Positions 36,781-44,595 of a DNA stretch of 61,780 nucleotides are shown one piece after another (the stretch's first letter is position 1; the number at the start of each line of letters is the position of its first letter). A program made the translations under genes and the position numbers. Under the pieces are notes generated by a model, which did no database searches, was not told where the DNA came from, and saw nothing but the letters and a program-made list of their open reading frames with translations. Source of the stretch: Actinokineospora auranticolor (GTDB lineage: Bacteria > Actinomycetota > Actinomycetes > Mycobacteriales > Pseudonocardiaceae); NCBI RefSeq assembly GCF_002934265.1, contig NZ_PTIX01000035.1, positions 1 through 61,780 on the forward strand, in the 5' to 3' direction.

Positions 36781-36885
36781 ATTGCACGGGCAATCGTCCG
36801 TGCGAATGGCCCGTTCGGATGCACGTGCATTTGCTGGGCCGCCGGATCGTGTTACGGTCGTCACTGCCAATGCACATGCATCTGC
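36781..36885. promoter_or_regulatory. Paired palindromes before the DUF397 gene
   Basis: Three symmetric sites: ATTGCACGG...CCGTGCGAAT (36781-36807), ATGCACGTGCATTTGC (36819-36834) and ATGCACATGCATCTGC (36870-36885). The last two are near-identical direct repeats, each palindromic, 51 bases apart, and bracket TTACGGT (36852-36858), a possible -10. This is a good operator layout for the XRE regulator encoded just upstream. Confidence 0.6.
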
Positions 36886-36913
36886 ACTGAGTGACTGCCG
36901 AAGGCGAGGTCCA

Positions 36914-37528
36914 GTGTCTGAGTTTCGCAACGGAATGGCGGCTGACGCGGTGCCCGGAGCGCGCTGGCGCAAGGGGAGCCGGAGTGGCGCAGTGGGCAAC
37001 TGCGTCGAGGTGTCGCCGGTGGACGCCACCCGTACCGCGATCCGCGACTCCAAGAACACCACGGGTCCCGCGCTCGTCTTCACCGGCGCGGTCATCGCGT
37101 CGTTCACCAACGCGGTGAAGAGCGGCGTCATCACCACCCCGGACGCCGCGCACGCGGCCGAGGCCTACCTGCGCAAGCTCGTGTCCCGGGGCTTCGAGTT
37201 CCTGCACCCGCGCGACCCCAGCGGCGAGATCGCCGCGGTCGTCGGCGTGCGGGCCCACCACAACGTCATCGATGTCGTCCGGCTGCACGCCGAGGACGAG
37301 GTCATCGCCACCCGGCTGCCCGCGGACGCGGACGACGTGCTCAACCCGAGTTCCTGGCTGTGGCGGCGCGAGGGCTGGGCGGCCGAGGTGCTGCGCCAGA
37401 TGATCGACCTCCCGGACGACCGCACGCCGGGGTCGCTCGGTGGCCAGGACCGCGCCACGGGCGCGGTCGCGGGCTGCTGGGTGCCCACGTCCCCGGGCCG
37501 GGCCAAGTGGCTTCCGGCGTCGGCGTGA
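36914..37528 (+). CDS. DUF397 protein with long C-terminal extension
   Basis: A 204-residue protein. Residues 1-75 are a DUF397 domain (WRKGSRSGAVGNCVEVSPVD, RDSKNTTGPALVFT, IASFTNAVKSG). DUF397 proteins are normally 60-90 residues; here 130 further residues follow (AHAAEAYLRKLVSRGFEFLH; VRAHHNVIDVVRLH; LNPSSWLWRREGWAAEVLRQ) that I do not recognise. GTG start just after the paired palindromes. Likely partner of the upstream XRE-DUF5753 regulator. Confidence 0.85.
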   Translation: MSEFRNGMAADAVPGARWRKGSRSGAVGNCVEVSPVDATRTAIRDSKNTTGPALVFTGAVIASFTNAVKSGVITTPDAAHAAEAYLRKLVSRGFEFLHPRDPSGEIAAVVGVRAHHNVIDVVRLHAEDEVIATRLPADADDVLNPSSWLWRREGWAAEVLRQMIDLPDDRTPGSLGGQDRATGAVAGCWVPTSPGRAKWLPASA

Positions 37529-37591
37529 GCCGACCGCCCGCCACCTACCGGCTGTTGTGATCCGACCAGCGCGCCACTGGTCATCACCTCT

Positions 37592-37626
37592 CGAAGGCCA
37601 TCCCCACTGCTGGGGGATGGCCTTCG
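37592..37626 (+). terminator. Terminator after the DUF397 gene
   Basis: A perfect 14-bp stem CGAAGGCCATCCCC / GGGGATGGCCTTCG with a 7-base loop, 64 bases after the stop codon. No T tract. Confidence 0.8.
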
Positions 37627-37693
37627 GGCGTCTTCCGACCGCCCGCGCGCGAGCACGGTGAGCACGCTCACCCGCCCGCGTGCGGGGTCCCGA

Positions 37694-37721
37694 TTGCCAA
37701 CGCGCTACTGGCTAGTAACAT
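37694..37721 (+). promoter_or_regulatory. Promoter of etfBA
   Basis: TTGCCA (37694-37699) and TAACAT (37716-37721) with a 16-base spacer form a good housekeeping-sigma promoter about 140 bases upstream of etfB. A Shine-Dalgarno AGGAGG is at 37843-37848. Confidence 0.65.
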
Positions 37722-37861
37722 AGCGGTGGCAAAGCCCACCGTGCCGGGTGGCCACGCGGCATGGCAAGGTCGGCGGAACCGCAGGAAAATCGCCGTCAAA
37801 GCCCGACGACACCCTCGTCGGCCGCCACGCGGTGCTCGTCCCAGGAGGTCGAAGAAGACCC

Positions 37862-38647
37862 ATGCCAAACATCGTTGTCCTGGTCAAGCAGGTGCCAGAC
37901 ACCTACTCGGAGCGCAAGCTCTCCGACGCCGACCACACCCTGGACCGGGAGTCCGCCGACGCGGTGCTCGACGAGATCAACGAGCGCGCCGTCGAGGAGG
38001 CGCTGCTGCTCAAGGAGGCGCACGGCGGCGACGTCACCGTGCTCAGCGTCGGACCCGACCGGGCCACGGACGCGATCCGCAAGGCGCTGTCCATGGGCGC
38101 GGACAAGGCCGTGCACGTCAGCGACCCCGCGCTGCACGGCGCCTGCCTGCTGCAGACCACGCGGGTGCTGGCCGCCGCGATCGGCAAGGTCGACGGCGTC
38201 GACCTGGTGATCGCGGGCAACGAGGCCACCGACGGCCGCGGCGGCGCCGTGCCCGCGATGCTGGCCGAGGTGCTGGGCTACCCGCAGCTCACCCACGCGC
38301 GCAAGGTCACCGTCGACGGCTCCACGATCACCGTGGTCCGCGAGACCGACACCGGTCTCACCCACCTGCGGGCGAGCCTGCCCGCGGTGGTCAGCGTCGG
38401 CGAGAAGATCAACGAGCCGCGCTACCCGTCCTTCAAGGGCATCATGGCCGCCAAGAAGAAGCCGGTCGAGACCTACACGGTCGCCGACCTGGGCATCGAC
38501 GCGGCCGAGGTCGGCCTGGCCGGTGCCAGCACCTCGGTGCTGGAGGCCACCCCGAAGCCCCCGCGCTCGGCGGGCACCAGGGTCGAGGACTCCGGGGACG
38601 GCGGCGCGAAGATCGCCGAGTTCCTGGTCGGCCAGAAGCTCATCTGA
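37862..38647 (+). CDS. etfB: Electron transfer flavoprotein beta subunit
   Basis: A 261-residue ETF beta (FixA) that with EtfA passes electrons from acyl-CoA dehydrogenases to the respiratory chain. It begins PNIVVLVKQVPDTYSERKL, with ERAVEEALLLKE, GNEATDGRGGAVPAMLAEVL and the signature region VRETDTGLTHLRASLPAVVSV. ATG by family conservation. Two genes form an operon with etfA 23 bases downstream. Matches Rv3029c (fixA) in the conserved neighbourhood. Confidence 0.96.
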   Translation: MPNIVVLVKQVPDTYSERKLSDADHTLDRESADAVLDEINERAVEEALLLKEAHGGDVTVLSVGPDRATDAIRKALSMGADKAVHVSDPALHGACLLQTTRVLAAAIGKVDGVDLVIAGNEATDGRGGAVPAMLAEVLGYPQLTHARKVTVDGSTITVVRETDTGLTHLRASLPAVVSVGEKINEPRYPSFKGIMAAKKKPVETYTVADLGIDAAEVGLAGASTSVLEATPKPPRSAGTRVEDSGDGGAKIAEFLVGQKLI

Positions 38648-38670
38648 GAAGCGGCGAGGAGGAGAGAACG

Positions 38671-39639
38671 ATGTCCGAGGTCCTGGTTCTCGTCGACGAG
38701 GTCGACGGCGAGGTCAAGAAGGTCACCTTCGAGCTGCTGACCGCGGCCCGCGAGCTGGGCGAGCCCGCCGCCGTCGTGGTCGCCGCCCCCGGCACCGCCG
38801 CGAAGGTCAAGGAGTCGCTGGCCGCCTACGGCGCCGCCAAGGTCTACGTCGCCGAGTCCGACGACGTGCCCGGCTACCTGGTCACCCCGAAGGTCGACGT
38901 GCTGGCCGTGCTGGTCGGCGCGGCGTCCCCGGCCGCGGTGCTGGTGCCCGCGACCGCGGAGGGCAAGGAGGTCGCCGGTCGGCTGGCCGTGCGCACCGGC
39001 TCCGGTCTGCTGATCGAGGCGGTCGGTGTGGAGTCCGCCGGTGGCGACGTGGTGGGCGTGCAGTCCATCTTCGGCGGCGCGTTCACCGTCAAGGCCAAGG
39101 TGAACCGCGGCACCCCGATCGTCACCGTCCGCCCCGGCGGCGTGGAGGCCGTGCAGGCGCCCGGTGCCGCGGTCGAGGAGTCGGTCAAGGTGCCCGAGGT
39201 GGACGCGGCCAAGGCCACGAAGATCACCGGCCAGGAGCCGGTGGTCGGTGGTGACCGGCCCGAGCTGACCGAGGCGTCCGTCGTGGTCTCCGGCGGCCGC
39301 GGTGTCGGGTCGGCGGAGAAGTTCGAGGTCGTGGAGAAGCTGGCCGACGCGCTCGGCGCGGCGGTCGGCGCGTCCCGCGCGGCCGTCGACTCCGGCTACT
39401 ACCCGGCGCAGTTCCAGGTCGGCCAGACCGGCAAGACGGTGTCCCCGCAGCTGTACGTCGCGCTCGGCATCTCCGGCGCGATCCAGCACCGCGCGGGCAT
39501 GCAGACCGCCAAGACGATCGTCGCGGTGAACAAGGACGCCGAGGCGCCGATCTTCGAGATCGCCGACTTCGGCGTCGTGGGCGACCTGTTCGCGGTCGCG
39601 CCCGTGCTGACCGACGAGGTCACCAAGCGCAAGGGCTGA
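38671..39639 (+). CDS. etfA: Electron transfer flavoprotein alpha subunit
   Basis: A 322-residue ETF alpha (FixB). The N-terminal domain starts SEVLVLVDEVDGEVKKVT; the FAD-binding C-terminal domain holds VVSGGRGVGSAEKF, SRAAVDSGY, QVGQTGKTVSPQLYVALGIS and AIQHRAGM. ATG after GAGGAGGAG. Works as a heterodimer with EtfB and matches Rv3028c. A terminator follows. Confidence 0.97.
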   Translation: MSEVLVLVDEVDGEVKKVTFELLTAARELGEPAAVVVAAPGTAAKVKESLAAYGAAKVYVAESDDVPGYLVTPKVDVLAVLVGAASPAAVLVPATAEGKEVAGRLAVRTGSGLLIEAVGVESAGGDVVGVQSIFGGAFTVKAKVNRGTPIVTVRPGGVEAVQAPGAAVEESVKVPEVDAAKATKITGQEPVVGGDRPELTEASVVVSGGRGVGSAEKFEVVEKLADALGAAVGASRAAVDSGYYPAQFQVGQTGKTVSPQLYVALGISGAIQHRAGMQTAKTIVAVNKDAEAPIFEIADFGVVGDLFAVAPVLTDEVTKRKG

Positions 39640-39655
39640 TCGCAGTAGGCGCACT

Positions 39656-39684
39656 GGGGCGGTTCCCGCACTGGGGACCGCCCC
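39656..39684 (+). terminator. Terminator after etfA
   Basis: GGGGCGGTTCCC (39656-39667), loop GCACT, GGGGACCGCCCC (39673-39684), then ATTTGTCG. A 12-bp stem with one non-canonical pair. Confidence 0.8.
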
Positions 39685-39799
39685 ATTTGTCGTCTTCGGT
39701 CCACACACCGAACACACAAACCGGCAATTCACTCACTTGCCACCGATGCGTCACGACATGGGGCACGAACCGGATGCCAACGTGGTTTTAACCTGAGCT

Positions 39800-40564
39800 A
39801 TGACGCAGGCCCAGGTGCTGCTCAGCACTGCGAAGCCCGGTATCGACGCACCCGCCTACTCCCTGCTCGTCGCGCACGACGGCGACGTGGTCGAGGCGGC
39901 GCAGAGACTGCGCTACCAGGTCTTCGCCGAGGAGATGGGGGCCAAGCTCAACACCCCCACCCCCGGTGTGGACGTCGACCGGTTCGACGAGTTCTGCGAC
40001 CACCTCGTGGTGCGCGCGGACGCCACCGGCGAGATCGTCGGCACGTACCGGATGCTGCCGCCGGAACGCGCCGTCGAGGCCGGATCCCTCTACTCCGACA
40101 CGGAGTTCGACCTCTCCGCGCTCGCCGACATCCGCGGCGCCCTGGTGGAGACCGGTCGCTCCTGCGTGCACCCCGACCACCGCTCGGGTTCCGTGGTCAG
40201 CCTGGTGTGGGCGGGTATCGCGCGCTACATGCTGCTGTCCGGCCACGGTTTCCTCGCGGGCTGCGCCTCGGTCCCGCTGGCCGACGGCGGCGCGCTGGCC
40301 GCGGGCGTCTGGCAGACCGTGCGCGCCAAGCACTACAGCGACGACTCCCGCCGCGTGCACCCGCGCACGCCGTGGGACCCGGAGTCGGTCGTTGCCCCCG
40401 CCCGCACGGCGATCCCGCCGCTGCTCAAGGGATACCTGCGGCTGGGCGCCAAGGTCTGCGGCCCGCCCGCGCTCGACGCCGACTTCGGCGTCGCCGACTT
40501 CCTCGTGCTGCTTGACCTCGCCAACGTCGACCAACGCTATCTGAAGTTCTTCCTGGGGGAGTAG
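39800..40564 (+). CDS. GNAT-type acyltransferase (OlsB-like, Rv3027c-like)
   Basis: A 254-residue protein of the Acetyltransf_5 group: RLRYQVFAEEMGAKL, DEFCDHLVVRADATGEIVGTYR, ETGRSCVHPDHRSG and LLKGYLRLGAKVCGPPALD. That is the layout of OlsB, the ornithine N-acyltransferase of ornithine-lipid synthesis, and of haemolysin-type acyltransferases. It is followed after 6 bases by a PlsC/OlsA-like gene, as in OlsBA pairs. Promoter-like TTTTAACCT lies directly upstream. Substrate not proven. Confidence 0.85.
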   Translation: MTQAQVLLSTAKPGIDAPAYSLLVAHDGDVVEAAQRLRYQVFAEEMGAKLNTPTPGVDVDRFDEFCDHLVVRADATGEIVGTYRMLPPERAVEAGSLYSDTEFDLSALADIRGALVETGRSCVHPDHRSGSVVSLVWAGIARYMLLSGHGFLAGCASVPLADGGALAAGVWQTVRAKHYSDDSRRVHPRTPWDPESVVAPARTAIPPLLKGYLRLGAKVCGPPALDADFGVADFLVLLDLANVDQRYLKFFLGE

Positions 40565-40570
40565 AACACC

Positions 40571-41458
40571 ATGGCGCACGCCTGGATGCCCACGTCACCC
40601 TGCGGCCCGTCCTGCCTCACCGGCGACGAGCCGACCGTCGGCCCACTGCACGCCGCCCTCCGTCTCTGCGGTGCCGTCGCCGTCCTGGTGGCCGCCGCCC
40701 TGTCCGCCCCGCTGCTGCCGCTGATCGGCCGCAGGGGCAGGGAGTTCGTCGCCAAGGCGATCTTCCGAACGCTGTTGCGGGCCGTCGGCGTCCGCCTCGT
40801 CGTCACCGGAGCCGACGAGCTGAGGGCGGGCCGCAGCCGCGGCGCGCTCGTGGTCGCCAACCACATCTCCTGGCTGGACATCGCCGCGGTCAACGCCGTC
40901 CGGCCGATGCGCGCGCTGGCCAAGCAGGACATCCGCGCCTGGCCCGTGCTCGGACCGGTGGTCGCCGCCGCCGGGACGCTGTTCGTGGACCGGGAACGGC
41001 TCCGGACCCTGCCGGACACGGTCGCCTCGGTGGCCACCGCCGTGCGCGGCGGATCCCTCGTCTACGTGTGTCCCGAGGGGACCACCTGGTGCGGCCAGGG
41101 CGGGATGGGCCGCTTCCGGCCCGCCCTGTTCCAGGCCGCGATCGACGGCGGCGTCCCGGTCCGCCCCATCGCGTTGCGGTACCGGGTGGCGAACGGTCCC
41201 GAGACGCCCGCCCCCGCCTTCATCGGCACCGAGACGATCATCGAATCGGTGCGCCGGACCGCGCGGCTCAAGGGCCTGGTCCTGGAGGTCCGGGTGCTCG
41301 ACGAGCTGGCACCGGGCCGCGCGGACAACCGCGCGCAGTTGGCGGAGCTGGCCGAGGCGGCGGTGAACTCGGCGCTGGGCCGGGTCACCATCCCGACCCA
41401 GACCCGCCGGGTCTCCCCGTTGGTACCGCGCAGGAGGAAGCCCAAGACCGCCGCGTAG
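40571..41458 (+). CDS. Lysophospholipid O-acyltransferase (PlsC/OlsA-like, Rv3026c-like)
   Basis: A 295-residue membrane-associated acyltransferase. A hydrophobic N-terminal segment (AVAVLVAAALSAPLLPL) precedes the H-x4-D motif NHISWLD (His98, Asp103), the CPEGTTW motif II equivalent and GGVPVRPIALRYR. It would add a second acyl chain to a lyso-lipid: lysophosphatidate or, given the OlsB-like neighbour, lyso-ornithine lipid. Probably co-transcribed with that neighbour; a strong terminator follows. Confidence 0.88.
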   Translation: MAHAWMPTSPCGPSCLTGDEPTVGPLHAALRLCGAVAVLVAAALSAPLLPLIGRRGREFVAKAIFRTLLRAVGVRLVVTGADELRAGRSRGALVVANHISWLDIAAVNAVRPMRALAKQDIRAWPVLGPVVAAAGTLFVDRERLRTLPDTVASVATAVRGGSLVYVCPEGTTWCGQGGMGRFRPALFQAAIDGGVPVRPIALRYRVANGPETPAPAFIGTETIIESVRRTARLKGLVLEVRVLDELAPGRADNRAQLAELAEAAVNSALGRVTIPTQTRRVSPLVPRRRKPKTAA

Positions 41459-41470
41459 CGATGCTCGCCG

Positions 41471-41504
41471 GAGCGGGTGCGACCGAACCCGGTCGCGCCC
41501 GCTC
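41471..41504 (+). terminator. Terminator after the acyltransferase gene
   Basis: GAGCGGGTGCGACCG pairs with CGGTCGCGCCCGCTC, a 15-bp stem with one G-T position and a 4-base loop, 12 bases after the stop. The rest of the 480-base gap to the MFS gene holds only the leader-like block below. Confidence 0.8.
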
Positions 41505-41682
41505 CGCGCGTTTGCGCGGAACGGTATCGGCTTCGCTCGGGGCGCTGAGTGCGCCGACCGGATCGCGTCGTTCTCCGCTTCCCACTGGGGTACCTCCATT
41601 CAGCGCATTTCGCGGGGGCCATGGCAATGGGGAACGTGCCCACCGGATCGCATCACCTTGGTTCACCGGTCCGCACCGGTTA

Positions 41683-41765
41683 TCCACAGGCATGATCAAC
41701 TTTGACCGGGACTGTCGGTCCACGCCACTGGAATGGAAATCGGGGGCCGGAGGCGCGCACCCCCG
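41683..41765 (+). repeat. Leader-like conserved block, copy 3
   Basis: TTATCCACAGGCATGATC, then CTGTCGGTCC, CTGGAATGG and GGGGGCCGGAGGCGCGC. It is the best match to the block at 27051-27133. The downstream ~170 bases to the MFS start have no recognisable coding content, so the leader is an orphan. Confidence 0.65.
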
Positions 41766-41941
41766 GCCGCCTTCCAAGATCATTTCCAGGCTCGGACCCG
41801 CCGAATTCGCCCGGTGCTCACCCGGCCCCGCGAACGCCTCCCCGCCACCGGTCGCCGGAAACTCGAGTGCGAGGCGTCACAACGTCCGGTTTCCTGGTGG
41901 GGCTGGACCTCCACCGGACTCGAACTTGCAGGATGGCGGCT

Positions 41942-43318
41942 GTGACCACCACCGACACCCCCGACACCACCCGAGGGCAGCTGTGGAGCGGGCGGAACCG
42001 GGCCACCACCCTGGGCATCCTGCTGCTCATCACCATCGCCGCCTTCGAACAGCTCGGCGTGTCCACCGCCATGCCGAGCATGCTGGCCGACCTGCGCGGC
42101 GGCGCCCTCTACTCCTGGCCGTTCACCGCCGCCCTCTCCGCCAGCGTCGTGGCCACGGTGGTGGGCGGGTGGATCTGCGACCGCTGGGGCTACCGGGTCG
42201 TCCTGCTCGTCGCGCCGACCGTCTTCCTCCTCGGCCTGGTGCTCGCGGGCACGGCGACCGGGATGCCCGCGCTCCTGGTCGCGCGGGCCTGCCAGGGGCT
42301 CGGGCTCGGCGGCGAGGTCGTCGCCATCTACGTGCTGATCGCCGCCGTCTACCCGGAACGCCTGCGCCCGACGGTCTTCGGGCTCACGGCCTCGGCGTGG
42401 GTCGTCCCGTCGATCGTCGGGCCGACGGTCGCCGGTCTGGTCACCGAGCGGTTCGGCTGGCGGTGGGTGTTCCTCGGGCTCGTCCCGCTGGCGCTGCTGG
42501 GCGTCGTCCTGCTCCTGCCCGCGCTGCGCACCGTGCCCGCCGTGCCCGCACCCGATCCGGACACCGTGCGGCGCAAGGGGATCCCGCTCGCGGCCGTGGC
42601 GGCGGGCGTCGGCATCCCGGCGGTCAGCTGGGCCGCGCAGCACCCGTCGCCCGCCACGCTCTGGCTCGGCCTCGCCGGTCTCGCGCTGCTGGTTCCCGCG
42701 CTGGGGCGGTTGCTGCCCAAGGGAACCCTGCGCGGCGCGCCCGGGCTGCCGAGGGTCATCCTCGCCAGAGGACTCTTCGCCGGGGCCTTCTTCTCCGTCG
42801 AGGCGTTCGTGCCGCTGACGCTCACGTCCGTGCACGGCTTCTCGCCCGCGCTCGCCGGCCTCCCACTGACCGCCGGGGCACTCGGGTGGTCGGCGGCCTC
42901 GGCGTGGCAGGGGCGGCGCCCCGAGGTCCAGCGCACCGCGCTGATCCGGGTCGGGTTCGCGGTCCTGGCCGCCGGGCTGGCGTCGATGGTGGTCGTCGCG
43001 GCGCCGTGGGGGTGGCCGTGGGCGGCGGCGGCGCTGTGGGCCGTGGCGGGCGTGGGCATGGGGCTGGGCTTCCCGTCGATCAACGTGCTGGCCCTGGGCG
43101 CGGCGCCGGAGCACGAGCGCGGGTTCACCTCGGCGGCCCTGCAGGTCTCCGACATGGTCGCCTCCGCCACGCTGGTCGGGCTCGGCGGTCTCCTGCTGAC
43201 CGCCCTGGCGTCCACGGCCGCGCCCACCGCCGCGGTCGTGCCGACCGACCTGCTGATGGCCGGGGTCGCGGTGCTCGGCCTGCTGCTGTTCCGGCGCTCC
43301 ACCGATGACCGCGTCTGA
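41942..43318 (+). CDS. MFS transporter
   Basis: A 458-residue drug:proton-antiporter-type permease with about 12-14 membrane helices. The first helix is LGILLLITIAAFEQLGVSTA; the loop 2-3 motif is GGWICDRWGYR; ARACQGLGLGGEVVAIYVLI is the fourth/fifth-helix region. GTG 41942 has AGGA at 41930; ATG 41933 is a possible earlier start. Position between the acyltransferase pair and the cysteine desulfurase. Substrate unknown. Confidence 0.9.
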   Translation: MTTTDTPDTTRGQLWSGRNRATTLGILLLITIAAFEQLGVSTAMPSMLADLRGGALYSWPFTAALSASVVATVVGGWICDRWGYRVVLLVAPTVFLLGLVLAGTATGMPALLVARACQGLGLGGEVVAIYVLIAAVYPERLRPTVFGLTASAWVVPSIVGPTVAGLVTERFGWRWVFLGLVPLALLGVVLLLPALRTVPAVPAPDPDTVRRKGIPLAAVAAGVGIPAVSWAAQHPSPATLWLGLAGLALLVPALGRLLPKGTLRGAPGLPRVILARGLFAGAFFSVEAFVPLTLTSVHGFSPALAGLPLTAGALGWSAASAWQGRRPEVQRTALIRVGFAVLAAGLASMVVVAAPWGWPWAAAALWAVAGVGMGLGFPSINVLALGAAPEHERGFTSAALQVSDMVASATLVGLGGLLLTALASTAAPTAAVVPTDLLMAGVAVLGLLLFRRSTDDRV

Positions 43319-43367
43319 CCTGGGCTGTTTTCGGCGACCCGGCGGTTCGGTCTACCCTGGTGGTGCC

Positions 43368-44588
43368 ATGACGTACCTCGACCACGCGGCCACAACGCCG
43401 ATCCTCCCCGAGGCGGCCGCGGCGTTGACCGGGGCGCTGACCGCCCACGGCAACGCCTCCTCACTGCACTCCTCCGGACGCCGGGCGCGGCGCGCGGTGG
43501 AGGAGGCACGCGAGTCGATGGCCGCCGACCTCGGCGCCCGACCGTCGGAGCTGATCTTCACCTCGGGTGGCACGGAGAGCGACAACCTCGCGGTCAAGGG
43601 CCTGTTCTGGGCCCGCCGCGCGGCCGACCCGAAGCGCACCCGGATCCTGGTCTCGGCCACCGAGCACCACGCCGTGCTCGACGCCGCGCTGTGGCTGGCC
43701 GAGCACGAGGGCGCCACCGTGACGCTGCTGGAGGTCGACGACTTCGGCCGCGTGCACGAGGACACGCTGCGCGCCGCCGTCGCCGAGAACCCCGAGGACG
43801 TGGCCGTCGCCACCGTCATGTGGGCCAACAACGAGGTCGGCACCGTCAACCCGGTCCGCGAGCTCGCGAGCACCTGCGCGGCCAACGGCATCCCGTTCCA
43901 CACAGACGCCGTGCAGGCCGTCGGCGTGCTGCCGGTCGACTTCGCGCACAGCGGCGCGAGCGCCCTCACGCTCAGCGGCCACAAGGTCGGCGGCCCCTAC
44001 GGCGTCGGCGCCCTGCTGCTGGCCCGCGACGCCGCCTGCACCCCCGTCTCGCACGGCGGCGGGCAGGAGCGCGACGTCCGCTCCGGCACCCTCGACGTGC
44101 CCGCGATCGTGGCCATGGCCACCGCCGTGCGCGCCACCGTCGCGCAGCGCGCCGAGCGGGCCGCCCGGCTGGCCGACCTGCGCGACGACCTGGTCCGCGC
44201 GGTCCGCGCCGCGGTACCGGACGCGGTGCTCAACGGCGACCCCGGCGAGTCGCTGGTGGACGGCGCCCCGTCGCGGCTGCCCGGCAACGCGCACTTCAGC
44301 TTCCCCGGCTGCGAGGGCGACAGCCTGCTCATGCTGCTCGACGCCCGCGGCATCGAGTGCTCGACCGGCTCGGCCTGCACCGCCGGTGTCGCCCAGCCGT
44401 CGCACGTGCTGCTGGCCATGGGCGTCGACCAAGCCCACGCCCGCGGGTCGCTGCGCTTCTCCCTCGGCCACACCTCGACCGCCGAGGACGTGCGGGTGCT
44501 GGCCGCGGCCATCGGGCCGGTCGTCGAACGGGCCCGCAACGCCGGGCTGGCCGGGCTGCGGCGCGGCGCGTCCCACGCGGAGGTGTAG
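43368..44588 (+). CDS. iscS: Cysteine desulfurase (IscS/NifS type)
   Basis: A 406-residue PLP enzyme that moves sulfur from cysteine to an active-site persulfide. It has YLDHAATTPI at the start, TEHHAV, PLP-lysine Lys206 in SGHKVGGPYG and catalytic Cys337 in STGSACTAG. It supplies sulfur to MnmA, encoded 7 bases downstream, and possibly to Fe-S clusters. TACCCT about 10 bases before the ATG suggests a nearly leaderless promoter. Matches Rv3025c. Confidence 0.94.
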   Translation: MTYLDHAATTPILPEAAAALTGALTAHGNASSLHSSGRRARRAVEEARESMAADLGARPSELIFTSGGTESDNLAVKGLFWARRAADPKRTRILVSATEHHAVLDAALWLAEHEGATVTLLEVDDFGRVHEDTLRAAVAENPEDVAVATVMWANNEVGTVNPVRELASTCAANGIPFHTDAVQAVGVLPVDFAHSGASALTLSGHKVGGPYGVGALLLARDAACTPVSHGGGQERDVRSGTLDVPAIVAMATAVRATVAQRAERAARLADLRDDLVRAVRAAVPDAVLNGDPGESLVDGAPSRLPGNAHFSFPGCEGDSLLMLLDARGIECSTGSACTAGVAQPSHVLLAMGVDQAHARGSLRFSLGHTSTAEDVRVLAAAIGPVVERARNAGLAGLRRGASHAEV

Positions 44589-44595
44589 GTCCCCC

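Noticed and set aside
41459..41941. Intact HNH endonuclease gene after the leader-like block
   Set aside because: No open frame with a DUF222 or HNH motif follows the block; only the leader is present.
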